NCBI GenBank assembly: GCA_905178155.1
Contig: CAJINV010000014.1
Location: 1,382,574-1,442,346, forward strand
Length of the DNA stretch: 59,773 nt
Direction of reading: 5' to 3'
Source: Amoebophrya sp. A120
Taxonomy: Eukaryota > Sar > Dinophyceae > Syndiniales > Amoebophryaceae
In this document: positions 21,301-35,500 of the stretch, piece by piece
Numbering within the stretch: position 1 is the stretch's first letter
How the letters are laid out: each line of letters begins with the position of its first letter
The notes under the pieces: model-generated
Database searches by the model: none
What the model saw: only the letters and a program-made list of their open reading frames with translations
What the model was told of the DNA's origin: nothing
Made by a program: the position numbers and the translations under genes

Positions 21301-22530
21301 TTCAAGAGATGTTGATCAGAGTCGTGATGGCGGTGATTGAAGCCACCACAGAAAAGCGACTTCTCATGTCATGTCTTCACGTGAGGGAGTGGGAGCCGCG
21401 GCAGAAAACATGATGATGAAGCAGAGTGGCGTATTGTATTCAGTGGTCGTGCGCTCCTTCTTGAGAGATTCTCATCTCACCCCAGCAGATGAAGATGCTA
21501 ATGTGGTAAAGAGTAGAGCAACAGCACCATCGTCGCGAACTATGTGACGTGGTGAGACAGAGAGCAGCAAAGAAAACGATAAAGGAAGAAAGCTTCCAAT
21601 TGCGGCCTCCACTTTGTCGAGTTCCGCCCTATTGAGAAACAGTTTACGCTCCTAGGTGGTGGCGGCCCTTTGTTTGAGTTGGCCTGGATATCGGGGCAAC
21701 TGAGAGTGAGAAGGTAGAACTAGCAGACGCCACGAAGGCCCGCAGTCGCAAAGTGATAAAATGGCAGCAGGCGCAGCGTTTGTGGGTGGCGCGCTAGATT
21801 TGGCCGGGCACCTTGTAAATGCCCGACTCCGAAACAGCGAAGGCCGCGCACTCCCGGCGCTTCTTTTTGGATTTCGTGCGCAGCAGGTGCCGGCCGGGCA
21901 GCCGCGCGCCTACCTAGCCCCGTCCCCCGCTTGATGTGTGGCGGGGGCGGCCGGCGCCCCCGTGGCCTCGATAGGGGCCCGGCGGTCGTGGGGGCCAGCC
22001 CGCTCCGGGCCCCTCTGGTCCGCCCGCCCAGATCGACCCCTCCCCTTCGCTATTGATGTCGCCCCTCCGTCCGCTACCGGCAATGGCCATGGGGCCCGCG
22101 ACGGCTGCAAGCGGGTGGGCGCGCAGGCAGTTGCCGTCCCGGATGGGAGAGGATGGCGCGTCAGGGAGTGCCACGTCGTGTCGTGCCCGCCTTTCCAGAA
22201 GGCTACCGCGCCCCTCGTTGCATCCATGCATCCTTCGGGCTGCGCTCGAGGATGGCGCCCTTCCGTGAAATCGGGATTCGGGCATGAGCGCCATCATTTG
22301 TAAATCGAGCAGTTTTTGCTTTTACAAATACAAACGCAACAATTTAGCGCGGACACGGATGGCAATGGATAAGCATACTGACATGTTGTCGCGTCTGCTC
22401 GTGTCGTCGTTCATAATGCGATTACAGAGTGAGAGATAGTGCACAGGCACGCGCTCAACGCAGTGCATAACTACTCACGAGAGAGAGAGCGTTTGAGAGC
22501 TTTTTGCTTCGTCCCAATTAGCTGCTTCTG
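21301..22530 (+). repeat. Unknown repeat module, partial copy 2
   Basis: This shares the 'aagccaccacagaaaagcga' segment, the 'ccctattgagaaacag' to 'gttggcctgg' stretch and a GC-rich block with copy 1. It also shares the 3' AT-rich tail (about 22370-22510: 'gcatactgacatgttgtcgc' to 'tttttgcttcg') with copy 3. Identity is low. Confidence 0.5.
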
Positions 22531-24310
22531 CAGAGCATGTAGCTTGTTGTTGAACTCGGAGTAGAAATCTCACTCCAGCAGTTGGCGCACCCTCGATTGT
22601 AGGGTGTCACGACAAAAAAAGGCAAAAGTAATTGAGACCGCAAGAATCGCAGAGCCACAACGCGTTTTGATGTTTTGGACTAGTTGTACGAGTGTACTTT
22701 CAACATTTCGATTTCAGAAATTGTGACCGTCGCCCCAGACGAGGACCAAGATCTGGCGAGGGACGTGTATTGTGTTTTCTTTGTGGTGCAAGGTAGTACC
22801 GAAACGACCTTTCTGAAAGGTGTTCCGCTTTCGCCGCCAGCGCCTCTCTTTAACGATTCAGTTGCGCCTGGCACAGCTACTGTCGCCGACATGCTGTAGT
22901 AACGCGACTCGGACAGGTTGAGAGGAACGATGAGAGCAAGAGCGACGGCGGATCACGTGTGGGAGGGAGCAATTATTCATCTTGTGCGTCTACTAGTTTG
23001 CAAGGCTTGGATCAACACAGGCAAAATACTAGGTTGCAACAAAGATTTATACGTGACATCCATGAAGAGGGTGAGTGCAGCCACCAAAGAGGAGCGGTTT
23101 TTGATGTCATGCCCACCTCACGAGAGGAAACCGCAACTGATTTATAACGGTCATACTTCGCAGCAACATGATTGGCGAGTCGGGGGCGGGGCAAAGCGTC
23201 AAAGGCGAGGGGGAATGATGTTGCCGCTCGCCGAGCTGCCACCCTCGCGCCGCGCGATTTCTGCGACCTGGTGGCTTTAAAAGTAGGGAGCGGCGCAGCT
23301 TCAGGTACATGTGCGTGATCAGTTACTAAGTGGAGTGGCAGGAACTCCAAGCAACCAACTACCCAATGAGCATGCGCTGCCTTCCTTACTGTCTTGCTGT
23401 CCTTGTTTGGTAAAAGATAATGATAAGTACTTAATCGGCGCAGTCCGGAAACGCAATGAAAGACCCGATATCTGGGCAACACGGATGAACAAAAACTACC
23501 AAAAATCACACCACAGGAGCGCCGCGTCCCGTCTCTGCTGCCAAGGATGCAAGCCCTGGCGAGGTCCCGGGGCCGATCTGCGAGATCTGGCCTGGCGGCG
23601 TGCCGCGAGTGCTTGATTTTGTTTTTTCCAAATACGCAAAATTATGGCGGGCGTAGCTCTACCCCTACTGGGGGCGGCTGTGGATTTCGGCGGGCATTTC
23701 ATGAGCGCCCGCATCCGAGATGGAGCCGACCAACACCTGCAAGCGCAGAGCAACACTTTGGGGGCGACGGTGCGTTCGCTGGGCGCACGAGTCGGAAAAG
23801 TGTAGTGGCGCCCCCCCCCCAGCCATTGGCCCCCGCGCAGGCCGCATGGAAGTTGGCGGGCACGCAGGCAGCTGCCGCCACGAATGAGAGAGGGAATGGC
23901 GCGTCGGGGGTTGCCGCGTCGTGGCCTCGTACGTGCCCGGCCGGCCGCCTTTCGTTCTACAAGGCCACCTACCGCGCCCCCCGTTGCATGAGTGCGCTCG
24001 TTGGGCCGCGATCGAGTAAGCGTGGCGCCCGTCCGCAGAGTGAGTGGAGATTTTTCGGGCGTGCGCGTCATTATTTGTAACGCGGGGGAGCGACGAACGC
24101 GACACGTTTTATAGTACAAGCGCAACGCGGGTCGATGACCGTGTATATTAAGCATACTCGTATGCTATCGAGTCTGTTCTTCTCGTCGCTCACAATGTTG
24201 CAACAGAGTGACGAGAAATAGCGCGCACCCACACGACGGCGCCCGACGCAGTGTATAGCTCACGAGAGTGTTTGACTTGTTTGAGGGTTTTATTTTTGCT
24301 TCGTCAATGC
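22531..24310 (+). repeat. Unknown repeat module, copy 3
   Basis: Starts 'cttgttgttgaactcgga', repeats the copy 1 landmarks, includes 'caacactttgggggcgacgg' at about 23751-23770 and ends with the tail shared with copy 2 (about 24150-24310). Confidence 0.6.
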
Positions 24311-25322
24311 CAATATCTTTATCTGTTCTGTCGATGTCGTAACTAAAGAGACGTGTGGCCTATGAAGTGAGACAGAGAAAACAGGGAGTTGTGTCGTCAC
24401 TTACGCTTTTTCGGCAAGCAAAAAAAACCTTGCTCGTTGATGTATGAAAAAGAAAGATGAAAACCTTAGCGAAACGAATCTAGCTGATGAAACAGGTGGA
24501 AAGGTAGTTGGAATCTAGATTCTTCAGACTCTCGGTTGTAGTCCAATCACTTTCGAGCACGAGGCTCGGCTTTTGTTGACGAGCGACCACTTAGCCGAAA
24601 TACGTAGTAAGTGAGTGACCTCTACTTTGGGTCGGAAATCATCTCGTGAGCAGAAACTAAGATCTTCCTTCCGCAACGTTGCGCAGCATCTAGTACGATT
24701 TTAGTGCAGGGCAGACCACGGCGCCGATTCGTGGCAATTTCAACTTCATCAAGAGCGCGAGGCTCAGGTTGATTTTGCAGAAAAAAGGCAGAAAGAGGAG
24801 CAAACGAACGACAGCTCTTCAACCAGTCGCAGTCGAGATAGACGCAGAAGGACACATCTTTCTATCACGGCCACGCTCTGAATAGTCCCAGTACGGTCGC
24901 AGTACATAGAAACGGAAAACACAGCAAGTGGAGCCACCAGGTCCTCGTTCACAACTAGCAAAAACAGCTCGTACTTCCGGACTTTTACAACCCGCAACGA
25001 ACCCGTTGCACCAAACCACCGAACACCTAGCTGTGCGGGAGATAAATGTACAACTAAAAATCGGCTTTCGTGACGGAAGAGGAGCACCTTCGGACTTCGA
25101 CACAGGAGAAACAGCAACAGGAGAAAGTACAGCCACCAGAAGCAGAGCACAAGAAGCGCACGTGGTCGCGAGGTATCTCCATCTGCGCGCACTGGTGCCG
25201 GGCATCAACCATACAACGCGCGTAAGAGAAGGTGGAATTATCGGAGTAGAAACAAAAAGCAGGCGCGGAACAAGGACGAGGACGCTGTGCTACACGACCG
25301 TCGCTTTCGCAGCCTCGTCAAG
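24311..25322. other. No supported gene; possible 5' region of the next gene
   Basis: A 399-base open frame (24928-25326) runs into the next gene in another frame, but its composition gives no family match. It is most simply untranslated or intergenic sequence. Confidence 0.4.
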
Positions 25323-26277
25323 ATGAATATGTGGACGGATAGAACGGTGGCGCGGGAGCCCGTGCGCTACACCGCAGCAACCATGGAGATGATGCGACTT
25401 GAGGATTTGCACCACACAAAATGCGGAGTAAATTACGCCATGGACCACTCACATGGTATAGTTGTAAGTGTTGCATGTTGACAAAGCACATCTACTGTGA
25501 TGCTAGAACGCTGCATACGAATACGAAACTTTGACTTTTTCCAACTCACGCTCATACTCAAAAAAAAATTTCAATTTGCATTCCAGGTCACCTTGCGCAG
25601 GGTATCCACCGCACTTACTTCGCGAACAAGGAGTGGGTCGCCAAGGATAGCAAGAAGGCCGAACACATCCAGAATATGTGGGAGAAGGACCCGGAGGGGC
25701 AGAGAAGGAGGCTACTTCGGCGGGCCGAGAAGAACCTGTTTCCACCTTACGCTTGGGAGGGGAATGAATTTTTCGGACACAAGGAAACCAGCTGTTTCGC
25801 CTACGTAAATCAACGAGGGAAGCACCGGGCGGAATTGACAGGTATTAACTACAGGGGGGTTTATCATTTGGCGCTGCTAGTGCTAGATTGTGACGATCAA
25901 AACGTGTCGCTGACATGACATATCAACTCACATTCATTTTCTTGTTAAGAAAATGAAAAACGCAAAATAAAAATCCAAATTAGGTATTGACGTCGAGGGG
26001 AGTCATCCAATTTTGGCGAGCATTGGGCCGGGGAAGAAGCGGTTACTGCACAACGAATACGCCGCTAGACCAAAACTGCCACGAACACGTATAGCAGGGA
26101 TAAACTCGAATGATTTCAACATGAAAAAGAGCGTGACAAATGTATATGTTTTTATTCATCAGCTTCAGCCGCCTCTAATCCGTCATTTTTTATTTTATAC
26201 AGGACAAAGACGAAAACGAAAAGCAAAAGCATAAGTTCGAAAGCAGCTTTTGCACACCACGCCCTCGAATCCCATAA
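25323..26277 (+). CDS. Four-exon hypothetical protein with conserved-looking basic core
   Basis: Exons are 25323-25455, 25587-25841, 25984-26141 and 26203-26277 (TAA), all with GT-AG introns in matching phase (1, 1, 0), giving about 206 residues. The first exon ends with CGVNYAMDHSHG and joins to HLAQGIHRTYFANKEW. Exon 2 has a Lys/Arg/Glu-rich helical stretch and FFGHKETSCFAYVNQRGKHR. Exon 3 adds ASIGPGKKRLLHNEYAARPK. No known catalytic motif is visible and I do not recognise the family. A second open frame (26250-26486, Ser/Ala-rich end) could replace the last exon if a different acceptor is used. Confidence 0.6.
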
Positions 26278-29200
26278 AAACAGAATCCTACTCTCCCCGC
26301 TACGCCTTGAAAGAAGCGCAGAGACCCGCAAGCGTAGCGAGCACGCGGCCGAAAAACATACGAAGCGCGGACTTTGTCGCTGGAGACGCAATTTCCGACG
26401 TGGCATCCCGGGTAGCAGAGAAGGTGAAAGCACTGTCGAGATCAGGAAGCTCGTCGGCGGCAAGCAGTAAATTAGCGTTTTTTTAGAATTAGAAGATTGT
26501 CTGAGCTCAACTTGGAATTCGAATGTCATGTGTCGTGGTTTTTGCCTATGTTGTGGTATCAAAGGTCTTTTTCTCTGCATGCATCCATGTCAAAACAGCA
26601 CTTTGTAAGCGCGCTTGATAGTTTCATGGCACAAAACAACGCAAAAAAGCAAATTTCAGCAGAATACACAACTGCACGTCTTCAACAACGCAGGTAGCCG
26701 CCGCGCACAAAGTGCATCCTCTGTGGGTTCAAGGGCGAAGGCGAAAAAGTAGAAATGGAATCACTTCGAGAAGGTTCCTCTCTGTGTCGTCCCGTACTCT
26801 CGTCTCGCTCGCAAAGATCTTCAATAGCTCACAGTAAAAATAAAACTCAAAGCCTAGTTCAAAACAATTTCCGATTCGTATTAACACTAATTCACAAAGC
26901 CAAAGGAGGCAACAAGTTGTATCTGTTGCTATTCTGATAAATTTATGTGCTGTAACATTATACGAAGAAAAAGCTCTGCTTCTGTATCTGTTGGCATGCC
27001 GTTTGCAATTATGTCGTAAAAATGTCATGCAGAAGATGGCGGGTCATCGTCATTCTCATTGCACGTCCTACGCCTACTAACCTAACCTCGAGAACAGAAT
27101 ATCACATTTGTACCTTAAGTCGCGACAGCTTGAGCTGTATCTACCACTACCGCTAAAAAAAATGCCTAAAGAGCGTCGACGACCTTGATGTAGTCGTGAT
27201 TGGCAAGAGTCACAGTTTGGCAGGAGTTTGTACACCAGGACCAGCAGCAGGCAAATGATCAAATGCATCGTTCTTACTACATCAACTACAACAATCTGAA
27301 CGAGTAGCGGACTGTCTATGCTGGTGGAAGATATCCTGATTACGCGACCCGCGCCTGCACCTGGTGCTGCTAAAAATTACAATTTCCACCAGCTGCAATA
27401 CGTTTTGGATCCCAAAAACTTCTTTTGCCACCTATTTCAAGGTTTATTGTACAAAACTGCTAGAGTTTTCCTTTTCTGTTGAGTAGGGCAGTTGCGGAGA
27501 ACTATAAATCACTCTTCTGTAGAAGACTTGTAAATTTGTGCTTATTTCACAGCTTGCTGTCCTTGTATTTGCCAATCTTAACAATTTGACAATAGCGTCT
27601 TGCAGCTACCTTGCGCTCGTCGTGAAGGTTTCACCGAACAAAATTTGCAAATGTAGGATGTTGATGAGAAAAATAACCTGTATGATCCGCTCCTGCAGAG
27701 ATGAAAGAAAGCACTTCGTGAAAGAAGACAGAGTGGCCGCTGCACGTCCTCGAGGCGGAGATGTGGAAGTTGTACGCAACGAAGAGAACCTCCCGGAACG
27801 AGGCAGCGTGGAAATAAATAGTTGCAGTGTGTTCCAGCACTCGTGTTTCTTTTTGAACAGGCAGCGTCAAATGGTCTTCTTTTGATGGAAAATTGTTCTT
27901 CGATTTCATCCTTCCTGCAAGGCGCGTCTGATCTTGGCCGGCTCTTCTGTAGTACATCATGTCGAATTTTGATCATTAGAGAAGTTTTGACTCTTGCATT
28001 TTTCATGTCGCACTCATTTTTGTTCTACTATCTACTGCTTTTCACGGCTGTTGACTTTCGTTGTCGCAGTCGAAATTTTGATCTCTGTGTTGCGAAGGAA
28101 ATGGAAATTGAAATGTTCATGTTCTTGGATAAGAACGACTACTTCTTACTTACTTGCAACTTCCACTGCCAACAGCCGATAGCCCGCCGCGTAATGAAAG
28201 CAGCAGAACATGCAGCAGCAGCGTTTTTCTTTTCAACAAGATGATGAAGTAGAAGTCCAACGAACTACCTCCTTCCTCCTGATGAGCAGAAGCCAGCTTC
28301 TGGAAAAATTTTTGCAGCCCTCTTTCACTTTATCATAGAGTTGCATCAATTCGAAATCGAATTTACAAATTATTTTCCGCAAGTAAAAACGGCGAGAGAT
28401 TTTCGTATTGTAAAACAAATATCTCAACAGTGACCGAGTTTGTATATTACACCGGGTTTATACCGGAATAAGTTACTCTCGTCCACAAATTGTACAACCT
28501 GTAAAGCTGAATCTACTAAAAGAGAATGTATGGTGCAATTCTTTTCAAATTATGAATATCGTATCAGATACGTCGTAGTTATTTGATATTGCGCACATCA
28601 GTAAAACTTTTTTTTGGCAAAATTACCACGACGTGATAATATATGCCGGAGGCGTACCACTGGCAAAATTCGTGACGGAAGTTTTGCATTTGAAGGTTTT
28701 TTTACCAACAAGAGGAAGATAATCAGATTTGCGCGGTTGAAAGATTGTAGCCATAAGAGTATCCACCTACTTTGCACACGCTTAGACAAAGAAAAGTCAT
28801 ACATAAGAAATAAATAAAATCTGTAGTCAGGAAGCACCATGTATCAAGGGCGCGATTTATGTCTATTGCCGAACTTCGTGCCCATTGTACCAAAAACTGA
28901 CCCGTACTGAATAATTTTGAAGATCTGAGCCACTGTATTTGCGAAATAGCCTATTTGCGAACACTCTACTTGCAAGATCGTGAGTGTATCAATAGCCGTC
29001 TCCTGAAAATTTCACCAAGCTTCTGTCTATGTCGTTTTATTATTCTCTGCCGTACTCAAACTAATTCATTATCAGCATCTTCGATGCGTATGCCAGACAA
29101 AATGGCGTTTATTATTTTGGATAGAAATCAACAAAAATCGCGAACCTCGAACTCCCGTTCTTCTTGCCGTCTCTCCACGCGCGCCACAAGAAAACACCAT

Positions 29201-29557
29201 CTTCTTGCAGGTATCAACCGCAAATGCGTCTGGGTCTGCTGGAAGAAAAGTGCGCCTTCCTGGAATGCAAATGCATGTTTTGGATTAATATAAATATTAT
29301 ACGCAGCTGCACTGGCATGCACGCACAAGCATGACAGATTTCTCGAGTGCTTCCCTATAGTGCCCTCGCTATGCAATGACGTGAGGAGTTCGCTCTTTGG
29401 GAAGCAAAAATCGAGCAGCTATTCCCGCAAATGCAACACAGAGACGAGTCAGGATTTTTGCGTGAATTTCAGTTCGCATGATCACAAATGCCAATCCGAA
29501 TCTTTATTCCCGAGGACCCGGACATATTTCCAATGCATAGCAGGAAAAGAAAATATC
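26278..29557. other. Long AT-rich intergenic region
   Basis: Only short scattered open frames on both strands. No splice-linked coding series, tRNA or long repeat was seen. A 'cgcaaatgcgtctgggtctg' stretch at about 29219 resembles one tip of the introner family at 35217 and 53733, without a clear second tip. Confidence 0.5.
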
Positions 29558-32500
29558 ATGAAGCCAAAACGCCAATTGAGAGCCACGAAAGTTTTTTTTC
29601 GCGTCCTCCTCTCCGCATTGACACTATTCCCAATCCTTCTCGCCGGGTTCTTTTACAACAACGTCCAGACACAGTCTTATGTGTTCCTGGTCTCCGCGTC
29701 GCTCCCTGCCAGCCCCCGCAGCGTCGGGAGCAGCAATGCAGGGTACCCGGGTGGCGGGATTGCCGCCCCGCAGCATATGCCGTTCGCCGAGCAGGAACAG
29801 GAACTCGCCCGGCAACGGCAAGTTTTTTTGCTGCAGCAACAGCAGGAACAACAACAAGCCCACCGAATGAACAGTATTCAGCACCAGCAACAGCAACAAC
29901 TCCGGGAACAGGATCTGCGGGAACACGAGCAACGGCAAGCGTTGCTGCACGCCCAACAGCTCCAGCTGGCCGCGCAAGAGCAGCAGCATCAGCACCTCCA
30001 CGATAGGTCACTACAATACCAAGTCGGGATCGACCCACCTTTGTCGCACTACGGACTGCACCAGGGCGTGCACGATCAATCCTTTCCGGAGCCCATGGAG
30101 CAGGACGACAACCAGCACCTTGTCGAGCAGCAGTATTCACACCGCCGCGAGGCCACTTTCCTGGGGTTTGGCGTGCCCCATCCGCCGGGCGGGTCGCCGC
30201 TGCCGCCGCCGGGCGGCCCCCCGATTCATCTATGCATGGAGATGATTGGACGATCAGAATTGAAGCTTCTCCTCCAGATGTTCCCGTTCTCTCAAAAGTG
30301 CTGTTCTTATCCCTCCTGTTCGTGCATAGATAAGAACACCACTTTTAGGTCGTTACAAACATGTTCTTATCTATGCACCATTTGGAGGAAAAGAACAGCA
30401 TTTTTGCGAGAACGGGAACCTCTGGCGCAGAAGCTGTCATTCTGCTTCGTGCCAGCCACCAATTTCAGGTCGTTACAAACGTGTTCTTATCTATGCACGG
30501 CGTGGAGGATAAGAGCAGCAGTGTTCGAGAGCGGGAACATTTGGCGCAGAAGCTCCGACTCTGCTTCATGCCAAAACATCAATGCCAGGGCGTTGCAGTA
30601 GGTGTTCTTGTCTATCTCTCCGAAGCGTTCAAACGAGTACCAGGCGGGAAGCTTTCAAGGTCTTCTGCCAGTGCGTCCACCATCACCGCGGAAGCGGTGC
30701 CAGCGGTGAGTGGTTGGGGCGGTGGGTGAGAGATCGAGGCGCGTTCGAAGAGTTCCAAGAGGTCTCGAGGGGCCTGCGTACCAAGCCCGCACGAGCCGGC
30801 TTGCGGCCTTTTTTGGGTCGCGAGTACGTAGGGCCCGGGGCCGCGAAAAAGATGCCCGGCTGCGCCTGTTGGGCGTGCTGTGAGTGCCCGTGGGCCGCGT
30901 CGATCTGCGCAGTGGGGGGGCCACTCTAGTCTATGTCTAGGCTCGTCGGGGTGTTGGCGTGCCTGTTGGTTCCTCTAGAAAGACGCCTGGGCCGCGTGAA
31001 AAAACCCGCCAGGGAAGGCAGCAGCACTCCTACGCAGACGCGACCATAAAAACTGCAGCCCCTGCGTTGGCGCAAAAAAAAGGGCAAATCCCGATGGTAT
31101 GCTGCGAATTTCTTTAGGGATAAGAACAATGCTGAAGATCACCTATTTCGTCTCTATGCCTGGGTTTTGGCGTGCCCCATCCGCCGGGCGGGTCGCCGCT
31201 GCCGCCGCCGGGCGGCCCCCCGATTCCCGGTGGGACGCCGCCCTTTCTGAATCGCACGGAATCCCCGGGCGGGGCGAGCAGCTTGGAGGGGCTGGTGTCC
31301 GGAAGCGATGGCGGGTTTCGGACCCGGAGTAACAACCGACTACCGTCTGCTACCGGCTTGTGGCGCCGCACGCCGACCATCGGGTCGCTCCCCGATCCGA
31401 GTGCGGCCGGGCTGCCCAGTCCCGACGGGCAGCAAGGCCGGCTGAGTCCCGAGAGCATTGCGTCTGGTGACGCCGGGGGCCGAAATTTGTCGAAGGAGTC
31501 TTCCGTTGCGTCGGTGCCCGGATTGATAGCGGGGATGCAGCAGCTACAACGCGACCTTGCGGGCACTTTATGCCTTTTAAAATGACACTGACCCTGCTCA
31601 ACAGCACGCTCATCTCCCTCAAAAATTCGTTGGAAAAATGCTCATCTACTGGTACATGAAATTGAAATAGTGCATGCTTTCCAAGGACTTTCACTTTGCT
31701 TTTGCATTTCATCATGCATGACCACAAACTGAATCTGAAACAGACAGTGAGGGGGGGATAGCGATAAGGTCGTGATGAAGATTTTATTCACAATCATACT
31801 CCACTTCGGCAGACCCCAATCAAGACGAAGCGATGATGACTTCGGAGCAGCGGCTTTTACAGCACCAACTGCTGCAGCAGCAGCAACAGCAGTACATGCA
31901 GCAGTACCATCAAAGCGACCAACCGCCGCAACCGATGCAGCAGAACTTGACGTCTACCGTAATCGACGGCGCGCCAGCACCAGCACCTAATGGCCCTTCT
32001 GCTTTGGTGCCTCAGGCTGCAGTCTCTTTGCAACAACAGCAATCGTTGCTGATGATGAACCCGTTAATGCTGCGTCCATCCGCTGTGCAGCAACAAGATG
32101 ACGACGACGACAAGCTCTCCGTGCACAGCCACCGCAGCGGGAAAAGCGCCTACTCCGCCTACAAGACGAGGTCCAGGGACAGCTTGCCGGCCTTGGCTGA
32201 AGCCAGTCCGTACGGCGGAGGCGCAACCCGAAACCGCCGGCCCGGCAGCGCCAGCAAATCAACTACGACACGTATCGCATGTAGAAATAAACCTATATGA
32301 CACTTCCCTCGGTTTGTGATTCGCCGACTTATGTATGACAGATAAAGGAAAAGGACTGCCCTTGTTCTGGAACTGTTTCTTAGTAGAGGGTATGCGCGAG
32401 GGCAGGGCCTGCTGAGCTATTGCATGCATTCACTACATCTACATCTACTACACAAACCGAGCGTCGATGCGGTTTCCATTCCCATACTTAGCACAACGCC

Positions 32501-35500
32501 GCCTCCCGACCTGCTGCTCCAGCAGCAGCAGGCGCAGATCAGCGCGCAGCACCAGCAGCACCTACAACGCGGCCTTGCGCAGCTTGAACAGGACCACAGT
32601 CCCTACGGAGGACCCCAACACCAGCAGGACGCTGTGATGCAGGACTTGCAAAACCAGCAAACGGCCCTGTCCGACCAGCAGCTGCTTCACATGCAAACCC
32701 AAGGCCTCACCGCGGAACAAATCCAGCAGTACCAAGCCCATCTCGACGCGTCGCAACAGCGACTACAGCCGAGCCAATTCAATTCCGCACCGCCAGTTTT
32801 GTTTCACACCGAACCGCCGCGACGACACTACAGACCGCAGCACGGGGCACGGGGAGACGACGCGAGTTCCTTCGCGTCCGACGACTTTGACGCGTTGCGG
32901 AATTCCGACTCGGTCGGGGAAGCTGGTGATCCAACAGGGTCCTCTTCACCATCGCCAGAACAAGGAGGTTTTGGTTTTGGTCCAGGACAACAACCACAAG
33001 CATTCACCGGTCACCTCGTCCCGCCGCTGCAATTATCCGCGGCCAGGGGGACAGTCATTGACAACTACACGGACGACCAGCGTGGTCCCCACGTCGACAC
33101 AGCCAGATCCTCTGCCGCGAGCTCCGGGTTCGCACCTTCGTCTGCCGGCGGGGGAGGATTGGTGTCTGTGTCTCGTCGGGGCTCGCTGGCAGGAGTGGAG
33201 GGCACAATGATAGGACACGGCGAGGACGGGGCTCTGGCTCCAACCGCCCCGGGAGGTGGTGGACTAGTACCGCAGCCGCGGGCAAAATCCTGGAAGGAGC
33301 TGCATGTGGAAGCGAGGCCGGCTCCGGCACACATCGTGGTGTTTGATTGGGACGACACATTGCTACCTACCTGGTACATCGGCAACGTCGTGCTGCCCTG
33401 CGTCACCGGATTGAAATTCTGCAGCATGGTACAAATTGTATAGCTTACGGACGAAGTAGATGAAGATGAATATTACATAATTCAAATACTCACTTTAAGA
33501 TGAATATTACATAATTCAGTAGCGGCAAAGCTATCTGTAGTGCTTTCCTGGTAGAACAGCCGCGCCACGCCGCTGAGCGGGAGACGGCCTGTCCAGTGAG
33601 TGAGTGCCCCGTCAACTGCTCGCCGGGGCGCTGCGTGGAAGAGCAGCGTCGCCGCATGTCGAGCCGGGGAACTAGTTTGCTTTCGATTGCCTTTTTATTT
33701 TTTAAGTTCCCCGTCATCTCAATTCCCCCTTAACTTGCCGCCTTACTCTTCACGGACATGGGGGATGACATCAGCGCGTAGAACGGTTTGAACCAGACTC
33801 GGGCTACAAGGCCACAGGTAAACTATCCCAGTGTCTTCCGGCCGGCCTTGACGCAATCTGACTACTAAAAACCTCGCGGTAGCTGGGGGGCGTTCTAGTC
33901 TTCGGTCTAGTTCGTCGCCCTCTACCAGGCCTGTACTACCTGAAAGCAGAACTTCGGCTAGGGCAACAAGATCACATCAAGCAGCATCCGCGAGCAGCAT
34001 CCGAACCGAGAGTAGTCAGCCGGGCCATTTCTGAAGGCGCTGCGAGGTGGGCGGAGAGGCATCACGCTAGCAGTTGGACGGGAGCAAGGCCAGCGTTCTT
34101 CTGTGTGATGTTCGTCGTATACTGTCCTGCCTAGTTCAACTATGTAGGTTATCTCTCTCTCTCTCAAATACTTTAAGATTAAGTTTGTGTGGTGGACGAT
34201 TTTCAGCCCTGTTCTTCGTCTGGCAATAGTTTTTCAAGGTTAAGATTTTGGATTTGGTCTTGATTTTTAGAACTATGCATGGCCGAGAAGTAGTTGTGGA
34301 TGTAGTAATTGCAAATAGAACCTTTTTCAACATCGAAACGTACAGAATTCTGACTACAAACTGGACCCCACGGACGATTTCTACGACGGTCTGAACGACC
34401 ACGCACAGTTGATCCTCACGATTATTCGCACCGCATTGAACCTCACGCCGCACGTCTTCATTGTTACACTCGGGAAGACGGGATGGGTAGAACTACAAAG
34501 ACGATTTTTTTACTGTTTTTGCATTAGATTTCAAAAGGAAAAACTAAAACTCATATTCCATGCATTTTTTTCTCCAGCATTGCCTTGCTTGCGTGTAAAT
34601 AAGTGTCAGGATAGAACAAAAGCACGACGAGCTGCAACAGAAAAAACGTAGGCACTCTCACTTATCAGGTTTCCCGTTCTGCCGCACAGCGGTTGCCTGG
34701 TTTCACCGAGACCACACTGACCGAAATGGGTGTCAACGTGTACTACGCGCGCGAGTACTTGAGCCGGCGCGAGGCGATGCTGTGCCAACAGGAGGAGGGG
34801 TGCGACCCGTTCATGGTGGCGAAACGGAATGCGTTCAAGAAGGTGATGAAGGTGGTGGTAAAGAGTCAGGAGAAGTTATGGAAGAAGGCACATAAGGTAT
34901 GAAATCCACATCAAACCCATTATTCGTATAGGCTTAAGCGACGAATCCGAATCGTAAAGACCCCCGCACCAGAAGTCACCATGGCCTTGTTATTCTAAAC
35001 CTACTACTAGGTCTAGGATCCGCAGCACATCGGCCCGGAAATTGTAGATGTGCTAGCATTGTGCGTGTGCAGCACAGTGTGAATTTTAATAAAGCAATTA
35101 TCACATCAGGACGCCGTCGGGTCCCAGCTGATGCACCTTGAAGCGGCGAAATTCGGGTCGTCTTCCAGTCAAGGCTCGCGTCTGTCCTCCGGCTCCACTG
35201 GTTCCAGTGCCAGCGGTATCGATTGCAAATATGTCTGGGTCTGGAAGAGTCATGCTGTTCTTGCATGGCACAGAAGGTCTGGCATGGAAGCTCTAGCATC
35301 ACAGGTTTCGAGAAGCTTCGGCAATGCCGAACCCGCATGAGAAATCCCCCACTTTGGTGACAGAAAGTGGCCAGCTTTTGCTACCTAATATGCATGAGAG
35401 ATTTTTCTGCGTTCTAAAATGCGCATCATAAGTTTGTATTCTTGCAGACCCAGACGTATTTGCATTTGATAAGCGGCGTTTCGTCCGCGTGCGGCACCGA

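Noticed and set aside
27538-28244. Overlapping open frames of 115 to 142 codons on both strands
   Set aside because: No frame shows a domain, splice partners or coding-like composition; they fit chance in AT-rich DNA.
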